Source: JAPLJM01 sp963708515 (lineage in GTDB: Bacteria; Desulfobacterota; Syntrophia; Syntrophales; Fen-1087). From it: DNA of 64,000 bases. This document shows, piece by piece, positions 26,347 to 35,553 of the stretch. The translations under genes were made by a program, and so were the position numbers. The stretch covers positions 62,001 through 126,000 of the forward strand of contig CAVPSX010000002.1 in the NCBI GenBank assembly GCA_963708515.1, read 5' to 3'. The stretch's first letter is position 1. Every line of letters begins with the position of its first letter. The notes under the pieces are model-generated. The model saw only the letters and a list, made by a program, of their open reading frames with translations, was not told the DNA's origin and ran no database searches.

Positions 26347-27042
26347 CTATTTGGGAAACTGGATATAGATCCTCTTCACCTCTCCCGGCGTATTGATGGC
26401 GTAATGAATGATCCCGGACTTCTTATCTTTCAGTTCGCCGATCAGTAACGACTCTCGTCGCTTGCTCGCAGCGATTTTGGCATCGGGAGTTCTAAAAAGC
26501 ACTCCGCGATGCCGGTCCGGTGGCAGCGAAGCGGTCTCCAGGTCCACGAAGGTTTCCTTGGGCAGCACATCCGTTGGCGTCTTCGCGGTGCCATCCTGCA
26601 GGTTCAGCACCACCTGAGTCAGCAGCAGATCCTCACCCTGAAAATCAAACTGCAGGTACCCCCTGTGAACGCTCCGGCGAATCTGGATCGGCTTTTGTTT
26701 CATTTCACGAAAGTGATTCTTGGGTTGGATGAAGTGCTCGTACTCCTGCCTGCTCACGCCAAAATTCGGATGATACGGCAACGGCGCGAAACCCGGTCTC
26801 TGGTGCTTTCTGCCGTACTCGAGAAACCATTCCGGGTTCTTTTCCCGGGCCTCTCTGATCCGCCGTCCATAGTCGACCAGCGCGGGATCATCGTCGATTT
26901 GCACATATACGGCGTCAGTGACAGGTCCTTTCGGAAGAAAGGCCTCAGCGCTCTGGGTGCTTGTCTGCGCAAGAACACCGGTGCCCAACCCGAGAGTTCC
27001 AATTGATGCAGAGAGAAGGATTGCTTTCCTGAGCAGTTTCAT
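26347..27042 (-). CDS. Cassette gene: secreted protein of unknown function
   Basis: 231 residues with a clear signal peptide (MKLLRKAILLSASIGTLGLG, cleavage likely after GVLAQ). The mature part is charged and carries YGRRIREAREKNPEWFLEYG, a beta-rich middle and a C-terminal FRTPDAKIAASKRRESLLIG segment. I do not recognise a family. An acceptable purine-rich ribosome-binding stretch precedes the ATG on the minus strand. It lies between attC sites 3 and 2A, in the same orientation as the other cassette genes. Confidence 0.72.
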   Translation of the reverse strand: MKLLRKAILLSASIGTLGLGTGVLAQTSTQSAEAFLPKGPVTDAVYVQIDDDPALVDYGRRIREAREKNPEWFLEYGRKHQRPGFAPLPYHPNFGVSRQEYEHFIQPKNHFREMKQKPIQIRRSVHRGYLQFDFQGEDLLLTQVVLNLQDGTAKTPTDVLPKETFVDLETASLPPDRHRGVLFRTPDAKIAASKRRESLLIGELKDKKSGIIHYAINTPGEVKRIYIQFPK

Positions 27043-27063
27043 CGGCTTCTTGTCTCCAGGTTT

Positions 27064-27133
27064 GCCTAACGCTCACCTTGACCGTTTGCGAACCCGCCGC
27101 GGGTCAGCAATACGGTCCAAGGTGTTGTTCGGT
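27064..27133 (-). other. attC recombination site 3
   Basis: CACCTTGACCGT pairs with ACGGTCCAAGGTG with one unpaired base. The outer box GCCTAAC (27064-27070), GTTAGGC on the minus strand, is an exact attC core. The stop of the 27135-27536 gene begins 2 bases away. Confidence 0.75.
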
Positions 27134-27134
27134 G

Positions 27135-27536
27135 TCATTTGCCCCCGTCCGTCCATTCAACATTTCTGATGTCCGGATCGGAAGCGAGAATCCGCTCCAT
27201 TGCCGCCACAAGACGGGTGAGTTGTTCGGTTGCGTCGATCTTCTTGAACAACTTCTTGATGATCGGCTTATCCGGATCCGTGAAGCACAGAAACTCGTCG
27301 TCATCGCCATTCTGGTGCCCGCAACAGATCGCCAACCGAAATCCCTCATTCTTAATAGGGATGTACCAGCCCCAGTCTTCGGGGATGATCTCCTCTGTCT
27401 CGATTCCGGTTCCTCTCAGTTTCTCGACAAAGTACTCGGCGAGACGCTTGCCCCACAGACCCGGGTTGATCTGTTCCTGCTCGCCGTCATATGGCGGGAA
27501 CTTGTCTGACCTGAATGTGACCTGTGTGTTCATCAT
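27135..27536 (-). CDS. Cassette gene: soluble acidic protein of unknown function
   Basis: 133 residues. It begins MMNTQVTFRSDKFPPYDGEQ and contains NPGLWGKRLAEYFVEKLRGT, PEDWGWYIPIKNEGF and CCGHQNGDDDEFLCFTDPDK. From memory, proteins of this general type recur in integron cassettes and soil genomes, but I cannot name a function. No signal peptide or membrane segment. It is the cassette nearest the truncated attC, at the proximal end if the array is read on the minus strand. Confidence 0.75.
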   Translation of the reverse strand: MMNTQVTFRSDKFPPYDGEQEQINPGLWGKRLAEYFVEKLRGTGIETEEIIPEDWGWYIPIKNEGFRLAICCGHQNGDDDEFLCFTDPDKPIIKKLFKKIDATEQLTRLVAAMERILASDPDIRNVEWTDGGK

Positions 27537-27544
27537 CGTCCCTC

Positions 27545-27571
27545 ACCGAACGGCGGAGCTAAGCGGCGGCA
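27545..27571 (-). other. Half of an attC site at the array boundary
   Basis: The stretch GGCGGAGCTAAGCGGCGGCA, with CTCACCG before it, repeats one arm of attC site 2B apart from a 4-base deletion. The partner arm is missing beyond 27575, where AT-rich DNA begins. It marks the end of the array. Confidence 0.6.
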
Positions 27572-27572
27572 A

Positions 27573-28085
27573 CAATTAATATACCTACTTGGTATTTTTC
27601 GCACCTTTTTGCAATACTACTTTACTCCGGTGGGAATGACAATGAGAAAGAAATACACTATAAATCATTCTGATTGAGCATTGGGTACTGGGCAATACTC
27701 GTGAATAAGGGCCCAAAGCCAAATTGGTAATTTGTGGGAAATATGTCCATCGATAATAAAAACAGCAACCAATGAATACCGTTTAAAACAGGTCCTGCCA
27801 GCAACAAAACCGAATTATCTCTTTCAGGAAGGCTTCAATAAAAAACGTGTTAAGATTTTTCAAGAGCGCCAAAATGCCGGAATCGCTGTCTCTACCTACA
27901 AGTCAGCACATGCTACTTGAAAAATAAACGGTCTTTTCTTACAGTTTCGACACTCATGATTATTCCCCTTTCTCCAAGGTTATTTCAGGGAAATTAATAA
28001 ATTTATGAACAATATCGATTTTTCCACCCCATCGGTCTGGCGGCAATGAACCGGCTCATTGGCTTTTGACAGAGGAATTTAAGAT
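27573..28085. other. AT-rich gap beyond the cassette array
   Basis: About 510 bases with no supportable gene. A 62-codon plus-strand open frame at 27732-27920 has no recognisable features and no good ribosome-binding site. The AT content is clearly above that of the neighbouring genes. Confidence 0.5.
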
Positions 28086-29600
28086 TCAGCGCCCCGTCAT
28101 ATGGATGGCCCTGTCAAAGAGGATCTCTTCGGGGGAAGGCCCCACTTTGGTTATGGGATCCACATAGGCGCGAATGACCAGGAATAGCTCCGCTTCGGTT
28201 GGCGAACCGTAGTTCGTCAGATCGTCAACGGGACATCCGCCAGCGGGAATCTCCATGCACGGATCCGTTTCGCCTGCGCTGCAGTGGCGGGCTACCTTGA
28301 CCACGTAGAGTTTGTTCGCGTTAGGGTCATTCGGTAGGTATTTTGCGGCGCTGCCTGCAAAGCTCCGGTGGGTTAGGGTTACGAGCCCATTGAGCCGGTC
28401 ATTGCCGTAGGCGCTGACGGAATGGTAAGTGGCCTTCCCCGTGGCCACATGGTTCACTCCATAGACGATCACGAAGTCGTTGGCATTTTCCAACAGCTTG
28501 AAGAGCTCCGGTCCCGATACGGGATAGTCCGTTGTGGAACCGGGCATGCGCAGGTACACCGTATCATGATTTTCGCCGATACACTCCATGTTCGATGCGA
28601 TGCAATCGCGTCCCTCCGGAATCCAGATTTTAGTGTCGTGTTCCTTGGCGGTGTAGGTCGCATATTGACTCAGAATTGCCCGTCGAAGCGACTCTAAAGA
28701 TTCCGTCATGCTGTTTTCGTTGGTGCCGCTGCCTCTGGCGGTCACGGCAGGGGTCGCAAATGCTTCTATTCCTCCCTCATTGGGCGTCACACGGAAAGCG
28801 CGGATTCCCGGCGCACTCAGGTAATCGTTGAACCGTTTCTTTGAGGCCTCGTCCTCAGGCGGCAGGGCCATGCGATTGAAAATCGCGAATTCGTCTTTGC
28901 CCGCTTCCAGTCCCATTCTGGCGATCTCCGAGGGGATAACGAGGGTATTTATGATCGACTCGGAGTATCCCGCCTTTACTGCTGCCTGCCGGACGAGTCG
29001 ATCCGTATTCCTGTCGGCTGTGATGATGACCATCGTATCCTTGTCGAAGGGATCGCCGCCGCTGCCATTAGGGGTGCCGGCAGTCTTGATGTTCCGATGG
29101 TTGATGGTGTCCGTCATTGTGGCGAAGATCCTAACGTATTTTTCCGTCTCCCGAGAGTAACGGTTAAACAGATAGGGTACATAGCTGAAATAGGTCACGG
29201 AAGGAGGCGTTTTACCCACGAGGACAACTGCCTCGTTCTCGGCGAGGCGATAGGCCAAGCTGACCGTCATACTTGGATCGTAGAGCCCGCTTGCGTTATG
29301 CTGTTCCTGACCGTCCGCGTCGGGCAAGTAGGGTGCCACGTACGGAGCATCCGGGTTGAATCCGAAGCAAGAAGATATTTTGGGATTTGTAGCGGGGAAA
29401 CAGCAACGGGAGATCACGTTGAAGTTTTGCGCGCCTCCCTGTTTCACAGTGCAGCCTTCCGTCTGGAGATTCTGGATCATAACATCCGGACTGCCAACGG
29501 AAACGTTAGATCCCGTTCCATTATGGCTGCAGGACACGCTGATCGCAAAACCGATTCCGACCACCGCCGCCAGTGCAAGAAGCAATTTGATTGATTTCAT
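28086..29600 (-). CDS. Large secreted protein or lipoprotein of unknown function
   Basis: 504 residues, ATG preceded by GGAGGACATC. The N-terminus is a signal peptide with a lipobox-like end (GFAISVSCSHNG), so it may be lipid-anchored. An early cysteine-rich stretch follows (EGCTVKQGG, VISRCCFPATN, ISSCFGFNP), then a region with Y/F-rich VTYFSYVPYLFNRYS, a long middle and a late cysteine group (ARHCSAGETDPCMEIPAGGC). I recognise no catalytic family. It stands alone between two gene-poor stretches, beside the cassette array. Confidence 0.8.
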   Translation of the reverse strand: MKSIKLLLALAAVVGIGFAISVSCSHNGTGSNVSVGSPDVMIQNLQTEGCTVKQGGAQNFNVISRCCFPATNPKISSCFGFNPDAPYVAPYLPDADGQEQHNASGLYDPSMTVSLAYRLAENEAVVLVGKTPPSVTYFSYVPYLFNRYSRETEKYVRIFATMTDTINHRNIKTAGTPNGSGGDPFDKDTMVIITADRNTDRLVRQAAVKAGYSESIINTLVIPSEIARMGLEAGKDEFAIFNRMALPPEDEASKKRFNDYLSAPGIRAFRVTPNEGGIEAFATPAVTARGSGTNENSMTESLESLRRAILSQYATYTAKEHDTKIWIPEGRDCIASNMECIGENHDTVYLRMPGSTTDYPVSGPELFKLLENANDFVIVYGVNHVATGKATYHSVSAYGNDRLNGLVTLTHRSFAGSAAKYLPNDPNANKLYVVKVARHCSAGETDPCMEIPAGGCPVDDLTNYGSPTEAELFLVIRAYVDPITKVGPSPEEILFDRAIHMTGR

Positions 29601-29754
29601 GATGTCCTCCAGAAAATCAATAGTGCAAATTTCAAGACAATAATGACCGAGCGAGAGGGAAAATTAAATTTAGGAATCTAAAATTCGGTGAAGATGCGCA
29701 TGTTTCAAATATAAGTCAACGGGATATCAGGCGTAGATTTACAAGAAGATAAAG

Positions 29755-29796
29755 CAAAAAGCCCGCAAGAGAGTATCGAGACTCTCTCAGGGGCTT
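29755..29796 (-). terminator. Rho-independent terminator, minus strand
   Basis: AAGCCC pairs with GGGCTT (29759-29764 and 29791-29796) and AGAGAGT with ACTCTCT inside them. On the minus strand the hairpin is followed by five T. It lies downstream of tRNA-Thr with no gene between. Confidence 0.65.
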
Positions 29797-30573
29797 CACA
29801 TGATCACTTTTCGGTAACCCAACTCCCTCATTTCAACTCTCCGCTTCAGCAGCGCAAAGGTTAGATTGATGAGTTTATTGTGCAAATGAGAATTATTGAT
29901 ACGTAATGTATGCATTTATGCGAATGGAAAGTCAAGAGGGAATTGCATCTGTTTTCATTGTGGATTACCGTTCAAAAGATTGCATATCGAAGGAGATGCC
30001 ATTTTTATTGAGTACAGGAAGCAGCCCACACACCCGATCACCAGAAAAAACACTCTCCCCAAATTGCACGTTTCAACCCGCTATACACAGAAGCCACCAA
30101 AGAAGGAAGGGCACATTTCCCAAATTTTTCTGAAATTTTCCGGGAATCGAATTTGTGCAAGAAAAGTTGTTTTGGACGACCAGGGGGCCTCCTGGAAGCA
30201 TCCTTTTTGCCAAGGGGCCGATTACAGTGTGGGTGCACAAGTGGGGTCCCTACCCCACTTCTATTGAGTTCCGGGTCATACCGGGGGTGGCTGGGAAAGC
30301 ATTCTTTTTCCCTTGGCCGGGCAGGAAGCACCATCGGCGACGAATATGATGCTGAAGATTGAACCGGGCAGCCTGAGCGGGCCGCCCGGCTGAACACGCC
30401 CTTGGAAGAAACAGGTCGCTGACACAGCGTTTGACGAGCCAGAATCAACGCAACTATATATGAGGCATGTCTGGGATAGGGTCACGGGCCAATCGTCGCT
30501 CCTGGACCGAAAAACCCTTCCACGGGCCTTTCACGGAGAAAGGGTGGAATGGATCGGCGGCGGGAAGGTCAGA

Positions 30574-30599
30574 GCGTCTGCCCATTAATGGGCAGACGC
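30574..30599. repeat. Perfect 26-bp palindrome
   Basis: GCGTCTGCCCATT is followed directly by its reverse complement AATGGGCAGACGC, with no spacer. Function unknown; a dimeric-protein binding site or a cruciform are possible. Confidence 0.7.
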
Positions 30600-30874
30600 A
30601 GAAGCCGTGGCAGGGGAAGCGAACCGCAAGCCTGGCTGTCGCGGATGTGGACAGCGCCAGTATGATCGACATCGACACAGTGCCTGGCAGGATGAAAAAT
30701 CTTCGGCTGCACTCGGTCCGGGGATCTCCTATCAAGATTATTATCCTGGACAAGAAAGAATATTTCTCAAAAGAAAGGAGCATGGAGTTTCCAAAAGTGG
30801 GGAGAGAGTGGGGAGAGAATAATAAAAGAAAGAAAATGGGGTTGCGGTATTCGTCCGTAAGCAGTTGATTTTAC

Positions 30875-30950
<76 letters not shown>

Positions 30951-30983
30951 TCAAAAAAATCTCTGTTCCCGACCGGGAGCGCT

Positions 30984-31012
30984 TTATTATCTTAACAGAC
31001 CCGCCTTGTCAA
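30984..31012 (-). promoter_or_regulatory. Sigma-70 promoter of tRNA-Thr
   Basis: On the minus strand TTGACA (31012-31007) and TAATAA (30989-30984) are separated by 17 bases, about 35 bases upstream of the tRNA. Confidence 0.8.
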
Positions 31013-31040
31013 GATTTATGACGAGTTTTGAATAACTGAA

Positions 31041-31178
31041 GAAAAATGGTGCGCAAGCCGGCGAATCAAAGATTTTTCGACTTTCCAGAGATCAAACTCA
31101 TTTATTGATTTCAAACATATTTCAGCATAATCATATTTCAAGCGAAAAAGATTTTGAGCCGCGGCGAATCCATTTTTA
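31041..31178 (+). repeat. 137-bp inverted-repeat element, copy A
   Basis: The copy starts GAAAAATGGTGCGCAAGC and ends GCGAATCCATTTTTA. Its ends are imperfect inverted repeats of about 35 bp, with the shared inner boxes AAAGATTTTTCG and GCGAAAAAGATTTTGAGC. No coding capacity. It lies in the gap before tolQ. Confidence 0.85.
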
Positions 31179-31260
31179 AAAGGTCTCTCATCCTGATTGA
31201 CAAGGGAATTATTTTCCATTATAGGTAACGCCGTTTACGCTGCATCCGAGGAGGTTGAGA

Positions 31261-32015
31261 GTGAAAGAGATTTCATTTGTTGCCATTGGCGCCCTGGGGG
31301 GGCAGTTTCAAAACAGCCTGCTGAATATGATTCTCAATGCGGGGCTGATGGTTCAGTTTGTCCTGTTGCTGCTGCTTTTGTTTTCCGTGATTTCCTGGGC
31401 CATCATCCTGATGAAATACAAGAGCTTTCCGCCAGGTGCAAAAGGAAAACGATGCCTTCCTGGACGCTTACATGAAAGGGTCGAAACTTTCTGAAATATT
31501 TCCGGAATCAAAAAAGTACGGCAATTCCCCCCTTGCCGAAATCTTCCGTTCCGGGTACACGGAACTGGTCAAGGTCACGAAGGTCATCAAGGAGTCGCCG
31601 GCCGGGAAGGAACAGGAGGGGACGGAGCGGTTTTCCCTTGAAATGAGCCGGATCGACAACGTGGAGCGGGCCCTGAACCGCGCCCGCGATTCCGAAAGCA
31701 CGAAGCTGGAAGGCACGCTGGCCTTTCTCGCCACGACGGGCAGCGCCAGCCCCTTTATCGGGCTCTTCGGCACCGTCTGGGGCATCATGAACACCTTCAA
31801 GGATATCGGTGCCAGGGGATCGGCGACCCTTGCCGTCGTGGCGCCGGGGATCTCCGAGGCGCTGATTGCGACTGCCGCAGGTCTGGCCGCAGCCATTCCC
31901 GCCGTCATTTTCTACAATTACTATCTGAAGCCGGATCAAGACCATGACCCAGGAGATGGATAATTTTACCTCGGAGTTGCTCAATATCATCGAACGTTAC
32001 TACGTGATCAAATAG
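31261..32015 (+). pseudogene. tolQ: TolQ (MotA/TolQ/ExbB proton channel), two frameshifts
   Basis: Start GTG 31261, 6 bases after GAGGAGG. TolQ is the proton-channel subunit of the Tol-Pal envelope machine. The first frame reads NMILNAGLMVQFVLLLLLLF to about 31430, where one extra base (in TTTCCGCC) shifts to QVQKENDAFLDAYMKGSK. The second frame carries the family core TTGSASPFIGLFGTVWGIMN and ISEALIATAAGLAAAIPAV. Near 31932 another extra base cuts the tail short; removing it restores MTQEMDNFTSELLNIIERYY and a stop at 32013. Repaired length is about 250 residues. As tol genes sit around it, error in the sequence is more likely than loss of function. Confidence 0.85.
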
Positions 32016-32021
32016 AGAGCC

Positions 32022-32443
<422 letters not shown>

Positions 32444-32447
<4 letters not shown>

Positions 32448-33196
32448 TCTCCTCCCGGTGGCACAGGGCCGGACCTGATGGCGGCGACCGTTTCGGCCGC
32501 ATGATCGGGTTTTCGGCATTCATCCATCTCATCCTGCTGTCTCTCTTTGTTTTTTCAACAAACATGCCTGCGCCAAAATGGACGTTCGGACCGGTCCATA
32601 CCGTTCAACTGGTCAGTTCCTCCGACCGGATGATGAAGGGGACGGCCGTTTCCTCGCTGTCGCGGGAGATCCTGCAGCCGCAACGGTCGCCGTCCCCGAT
32701 TATCCTCAGGAAGCCGGTGGAAACGAAGGCTGCGGTTCCGCTCAAGAGAGATGAGGTCCAGAAAAAACCGGCCGAAAGCGCTGAAAAAGCTCTGGCCGCC
32801 ATCAAGGACAGGGTCCAGTCGATGCCGAAACCACCGCCGGCGGCCGGCAAGCAGGCGGCGCAGGCGGAAGGGCAGGCCGGCCAGGCCGGCCAGACCGACA
32901 CCGGCCAGAGGATGGACCCCTATTATGCAGAAATCTGGGCAAGGATCAGGGGACAGTGGTCAATGCCGCAGGGAATCCTGCCCAAAGGCAATGTGGAAAC
33001 CATCATCAATGTAAGGATCCTGCGCAACGGTGCAGTGGTGGATATCGGTTTTGAAAAAAAATCGGGCAACCGGTACTTTGACGATTCCGCCGTCCGGGCC
33101 GTTAAGAAGGCCAGCCCGTTGCCGCCTCTGCCTGCATGGATCCGGGGCAACGACATCGAAATCGGCATCCGGTTCCGTTCCGACGAGTTGGGCTGA
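32444..33196 (+). CDS. tolA: TolA/TonB-like energy transducer
   Basis: 250 residues. A single N-terminal membrane anchor (GFSAFIHLILLSLFVFSTNM), a Pro/Lys/Gln-rich linker (about 70-155) and a C-terminal TonB-like domain (PYYAEIWARIRGQWSMPQGI, ILRNGAVVDIGFEKKSGNRY, AVRAVKKASPLPPLP). It should span the periplasm and link TolQR to Pal/TolB. The C-terminal domain is TonB-like in sequence, so the gene is named TolA by position. Overlaps tolR by ATGA. Confidence 0.88.
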
Positions 33197-33231
33197 TCCG
33201 GCGGATTGGAATTTGAGAGAACACAACCGGT

Positions 33232-33368
33232 GAAAAATGGCTTCGCTGCGGCTCAAAATCTTTTTCGCATGAAATATCATGTTGCCTAAATATTTATGAA
33301 ATCAACGAATTAGTCTAATTTCTGGAAATGCGAAAAATCTTTCATTCACCGCTTGCGAACCATTTTTC
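33232..33368 (-). repeat. 137-bp inverted-repeat element, copy B
   Basis: The reverse complement runs from GAAAAATGGTTCGCAAGCGG to GCGAAGCCATTTTTC and matches copies A and C along the outer 45 bases at each end; the middle differs. It fills the tolA-tolB gap in the orientation opposite to copy A. Confidence 0.87.
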
Positions 33369-33411
33369 ACCAGTATCTTTGAATAAAAAAACTCCCGGAA
33401 AGGCGAGACAC

Positions 33412-34731
33412 ATGAGACACACGGCAATAACCCTGTGGACGATCCTGATTCTGCTGCTGTGGGGCGCCGCGGCGCCGGCGGCGGAAAAAGTCTATATCGA
33501 TATCGATTCGCCGGCGTTTCAGCGTTTTCCCGTCGCCGTTGTCGATTTTCAGGATTTGGGTTCCGATGCGGCGAAGGACGACTTGTCGACGGGGTTCTCC
33601 GATGCGTTGAGCCGCTATCTGGACATGACCGGCTATATGCGCATGATTTCGCGGGGGGCCTTTCTGGAAGACGCGAAGCGGTTTCCCTATAGCGGAGGCA
33701 AGGTCAGTTTCCCCGACTGGACGGTCATCGGCGCCGAGTACCTTGTGAAAGGCGGATTCAGCCGGAAGGGGCCGAACCTCCATGCGGAGTTCCGCCTCTA
33801 TGATACGGTCAGGGGCGAACGGATTCTCGAAAAACGATATGCCGGCCGGCCGGAAGAGCAAAAAGAACTGGCGCGCAGGATGGCCCGCGACATTACCCAG
33901 ACCCTGACCGGGGACGGCAGCGTCTTCGATACGAAGATTGCCTTCGTTGTGAAACAGGGCCGATCATCGGATCTTTATACCATCAATTTCGACGGGTCCG
34001 GCCTGACCAGAGTGACCAACTATGGCTCGGTCACCCTTTCCCCCCGATGGTCTCCGGACGGCGGAACCATCGGCTTCATCTCCTACAAGGACGGAAATCC
34101 GGACCTCTATTTCCGCCGCCTCCAGGATTACAGCACCCGCAAGATGTCCCAGTTCAGGGGGCTCAATCTTTTGGGGGGCTGGTCGCCCGACGGACAAAAG
34201 CTGCTGCTGACCCTGAGCAAGGACGGGAATGAGGAAATCTATCAACTGGGTCTCGCCGGCGGTCAGTTGCAACGGCTGACCCGTGAATTTTCCATCGATG
34301 TATCCCCTGTCTGGTCGCCCAATGGAAACCGGATCGCCTTTGTGTCCAATCGTTCCGGATCACCGCAGATCTTTGTGATGGACAGCGACGGCGCCCGGGT
34401 GAGACGATTGACCTTTGAAGGCAGCTACAACACATCTCCCGCCTGGTCGCCCAATGGAAACCGGATCGCCTATGAAGGTTCGAAAAACGGCCGTTTCAGG
34501 ATATTTACCATCAGCGCGGACGGAGGCAGCCTGATGCAGATCGGTCCCGAGACGGGCGACAGCGAGTCGCCGTCCTGGTCCCCGGACGGCCGGTATGTGG
34601 TTTTCAGCCAGAGGGGCCGTGGGGCCGGCAAGATTGCCGTCATGAATGCAAACGGCACAAATATCAGGGTATTATACGAAAATCCCTCCGGCTGTATCAG
34701 CCCTGCCTGGTCGCCGCGCCTGAAGCCGTGA
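33412..34731 (+). CDS. tolB: Tol-Pal system protein TolB
   Basis: 439 residues from ATG 33412; an in-frame upstream extension runs through repeat copy B and is rejected. Signal peptide (ILILLLWGAAAPAA). The N-terminal domain includes FPVAVVDFQDLGSD, and the C-terminal six-bladed beta-propeller shows repeated WSPDG/NG motifs (PRWSPDGGTIGFISY, PVWSPNGNRIAFVS, PAWSPNGNRIAYEG, PSWSPDGRYVVFS). Periplasmic; binds Pal. Confidence 0.95.
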   Translation: MRHTAITLWTILILLLWGAAAPAAEKVYIDIDSPAFQRFPVAVVDFQDLGSDAAKDDLSTGFSDALSRYLDMTGYMRMISRGAFLEDAKRFPYSGGKVSFPDWTVIGAEYLVKGGFSRKGPNLHAEFRLYDTVRGERILEKRYAGRPEEQKELARRMARDITQTLTGDGSVFDTKIAFVVKQGRSSDLYTINFDGSGLTRVTNYGSVTLSPRWSPDGGTIGFISYKDGNPDLYFRRLQDYSTRKMSQFRGLNLLGGWSPDGQKLLLTLSKDGNEEIYQLGLAGGQLQRLTREFSIDVSPVWSPNGNRIAFVSNRSGSPQIFVMDSDGARVRRLTFEGSYNTSPAWSPNGNRIAYEGSKNGRFRIFTISADGGSLMQIGPETGDSESPSWSPDGRYVVFSQRGRGAGKIAVMNANGTNIRVLYENPSGCISPAWSPRLKP

Positions 34732-34749
34732 AAAAAATTGATTTTTATA

Positions 34750-34779
34750 TTGACGTTCGCGGACGGATTGTGTTCTAAT
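34750..34779 (+). promoter_or_regulatory. Probable promoter upstream of pal
   Basis: TTGACG (34750-34755) and TCTAAT (34774-34779), each one base off consensus, are separated by 18 bases in the 225-base tolB-pal gap. It would give pal-cpoB a transcript of their own. Confidence 0.55.
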
Positions 34780-34956
34780 GACGCAGTATATGGTTGCACT
34801 TCCGGAAAATGGTTGTTCCGGGGTCGATGGGTAGCGAATGCCGGCAATACGAACAGAAAAACGATCGATGATTCGCGCCCACTGGTTGACGTGCCAAGGC
34901 GAAGGCAAACGTGTCATGAGGGGTTCAAAAAACTGAAAGAGGGGAGGATTATTTAA

Positions 34957-35533
34957 ATGAAAAGAAGTGCCACAGCTATCGGAATCGCAATGCTGGTTCT
35001 TTGTGTTTTCGTATTGTTTATGACGGGTTGTTCAAAGAAAGTTGTTTCTAAAGATGAAGGCGTGGGTGAAAAGAAAGCGGCCGTTGCGGAGGCCAAGCCT
35101 CTCACGGATGACGAGGCAAGAGAACAGGCCCTGAAAAGGGACGCCGAAGCAGCAGCGGCCGCCGCCGCAGCCGCCGCGGCAGAAGCGGCAGAAATTCAAG
35201 TTTGAAGATATCCGCTTTGCCTACGACAAGTCAGCCATCGAGCCTGCGGCAAGACCGACCCTGACGAAGCTAGCCGACTGGCTGATGAAAAACAAGAATT
35301 ATGCGTTGGTGATCGCGGGTCATTGCGACGAGCGGGGGACCGTGGAATACAACCTGGCCCTCGGACAGCGGCGCGCCGAGGCGGCCATGAAGTATCTCAT
35401 TGACCTGGGCGTCAAACAGGCGGACATTGCCACGATCAGTTACGGGAAGGAAAGCCCGCTTGATCCCGGCCACAACGAGGAAGCCTGGGCCAAAAACAGG
35501 AGGGCCAATTTTACGATCAAGGTGAAGAAATAG
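34957..35533 (+). pseudogene. pal: Peptidoglycan-associated lipoprotein Pal, one frameshift
   Basis: ATG 34957, 8 bases after GAGGGGAGGA. Lipoprotein signal (VLFMTGCSKK), a charged linker and an alanine run (about 15 Ala/Glu). Near 35190 one extra base puts the alanine frame out (it stops at 35205); the other frame continues KFKFEDIRFAYDKSAIEP with the OmpA-like domain (IAGHCDERGTVEYNLALGQR, NRRANFTIKV). Pal anchors the outer membrane to peptidoglycan. Repaired length is about 191 residues. The GC-rich repetitive alanine codons are a likely place for a sequence error. Confidence 0.87.
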
Positions 35534-35553
35534 CGGCGTGACCCGGAAGACCC

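Larger units (their letters stand above)
25504..27572 (-). mobile_element. Integron gene-cassette array without integrase (CALIN)
   Basis: Three same-strand genes of unknown function are each followed at the 3' end by an attC-like imperfect hairpin (27064-27133, 26221-26312, 25504-25576). A further hairpin without a gene lies at 26108-26201 and half an attC at 27545-27571. Stop codons of the outer two genes lie 2-3 bases from their attC, as in cassettes. In each of the three gene-linked hairpins the unpaired extra base lies on the same arm, giving one shared orientation with the genes. No tyrosine integrase of the IntI type is seen in the window, so the array is called a cluster of attC sites lacking integrase. 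Confidence 0.72.
29601..30874. other. Gene-poor stretch with several hairpins
   Basis: About 1.27 kb without a convincing gene. Open frames at 30038-30448 (minus) and 30467-30868 (plus) have odd composition and no family features. The stretch holds a minus-strand terminator (29755-29796), a perfect 26-bp palindrome (30574-30599) and GC-rich hairpins near 30179-30195 (CCAGGGGGCCTCCTGG) and 30241-30257 (GTGGGGTCCCTACCCCAC). Confidence 0.5.

Noticed and set aside
27732..27920. 62-codon plus-strand open frame in AT-rich DNA
   Set aside because: No homology recognised and no ribosome-binding site; could be a remnant but cannot be supported.
30038..30448. 136-codon minus-strand open frame
   Set aside because: Ser/Arg/Pro-rich composition typical of a chance frame.
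30467..30868. 133-codon plus-strand open frame
   Set aside because: Includes the perfect palindrome, lacks a good ribosome-binding site and resembles no family I know; kept only as part of the gene-poor stretch.
31420..31940. Programmed frameshifting in tolQ
   Set aside because: No slippery heptamer or downstream pseudoknot is seen at either site, and similar single-base shifts occur in pal and the radical SAM gene.
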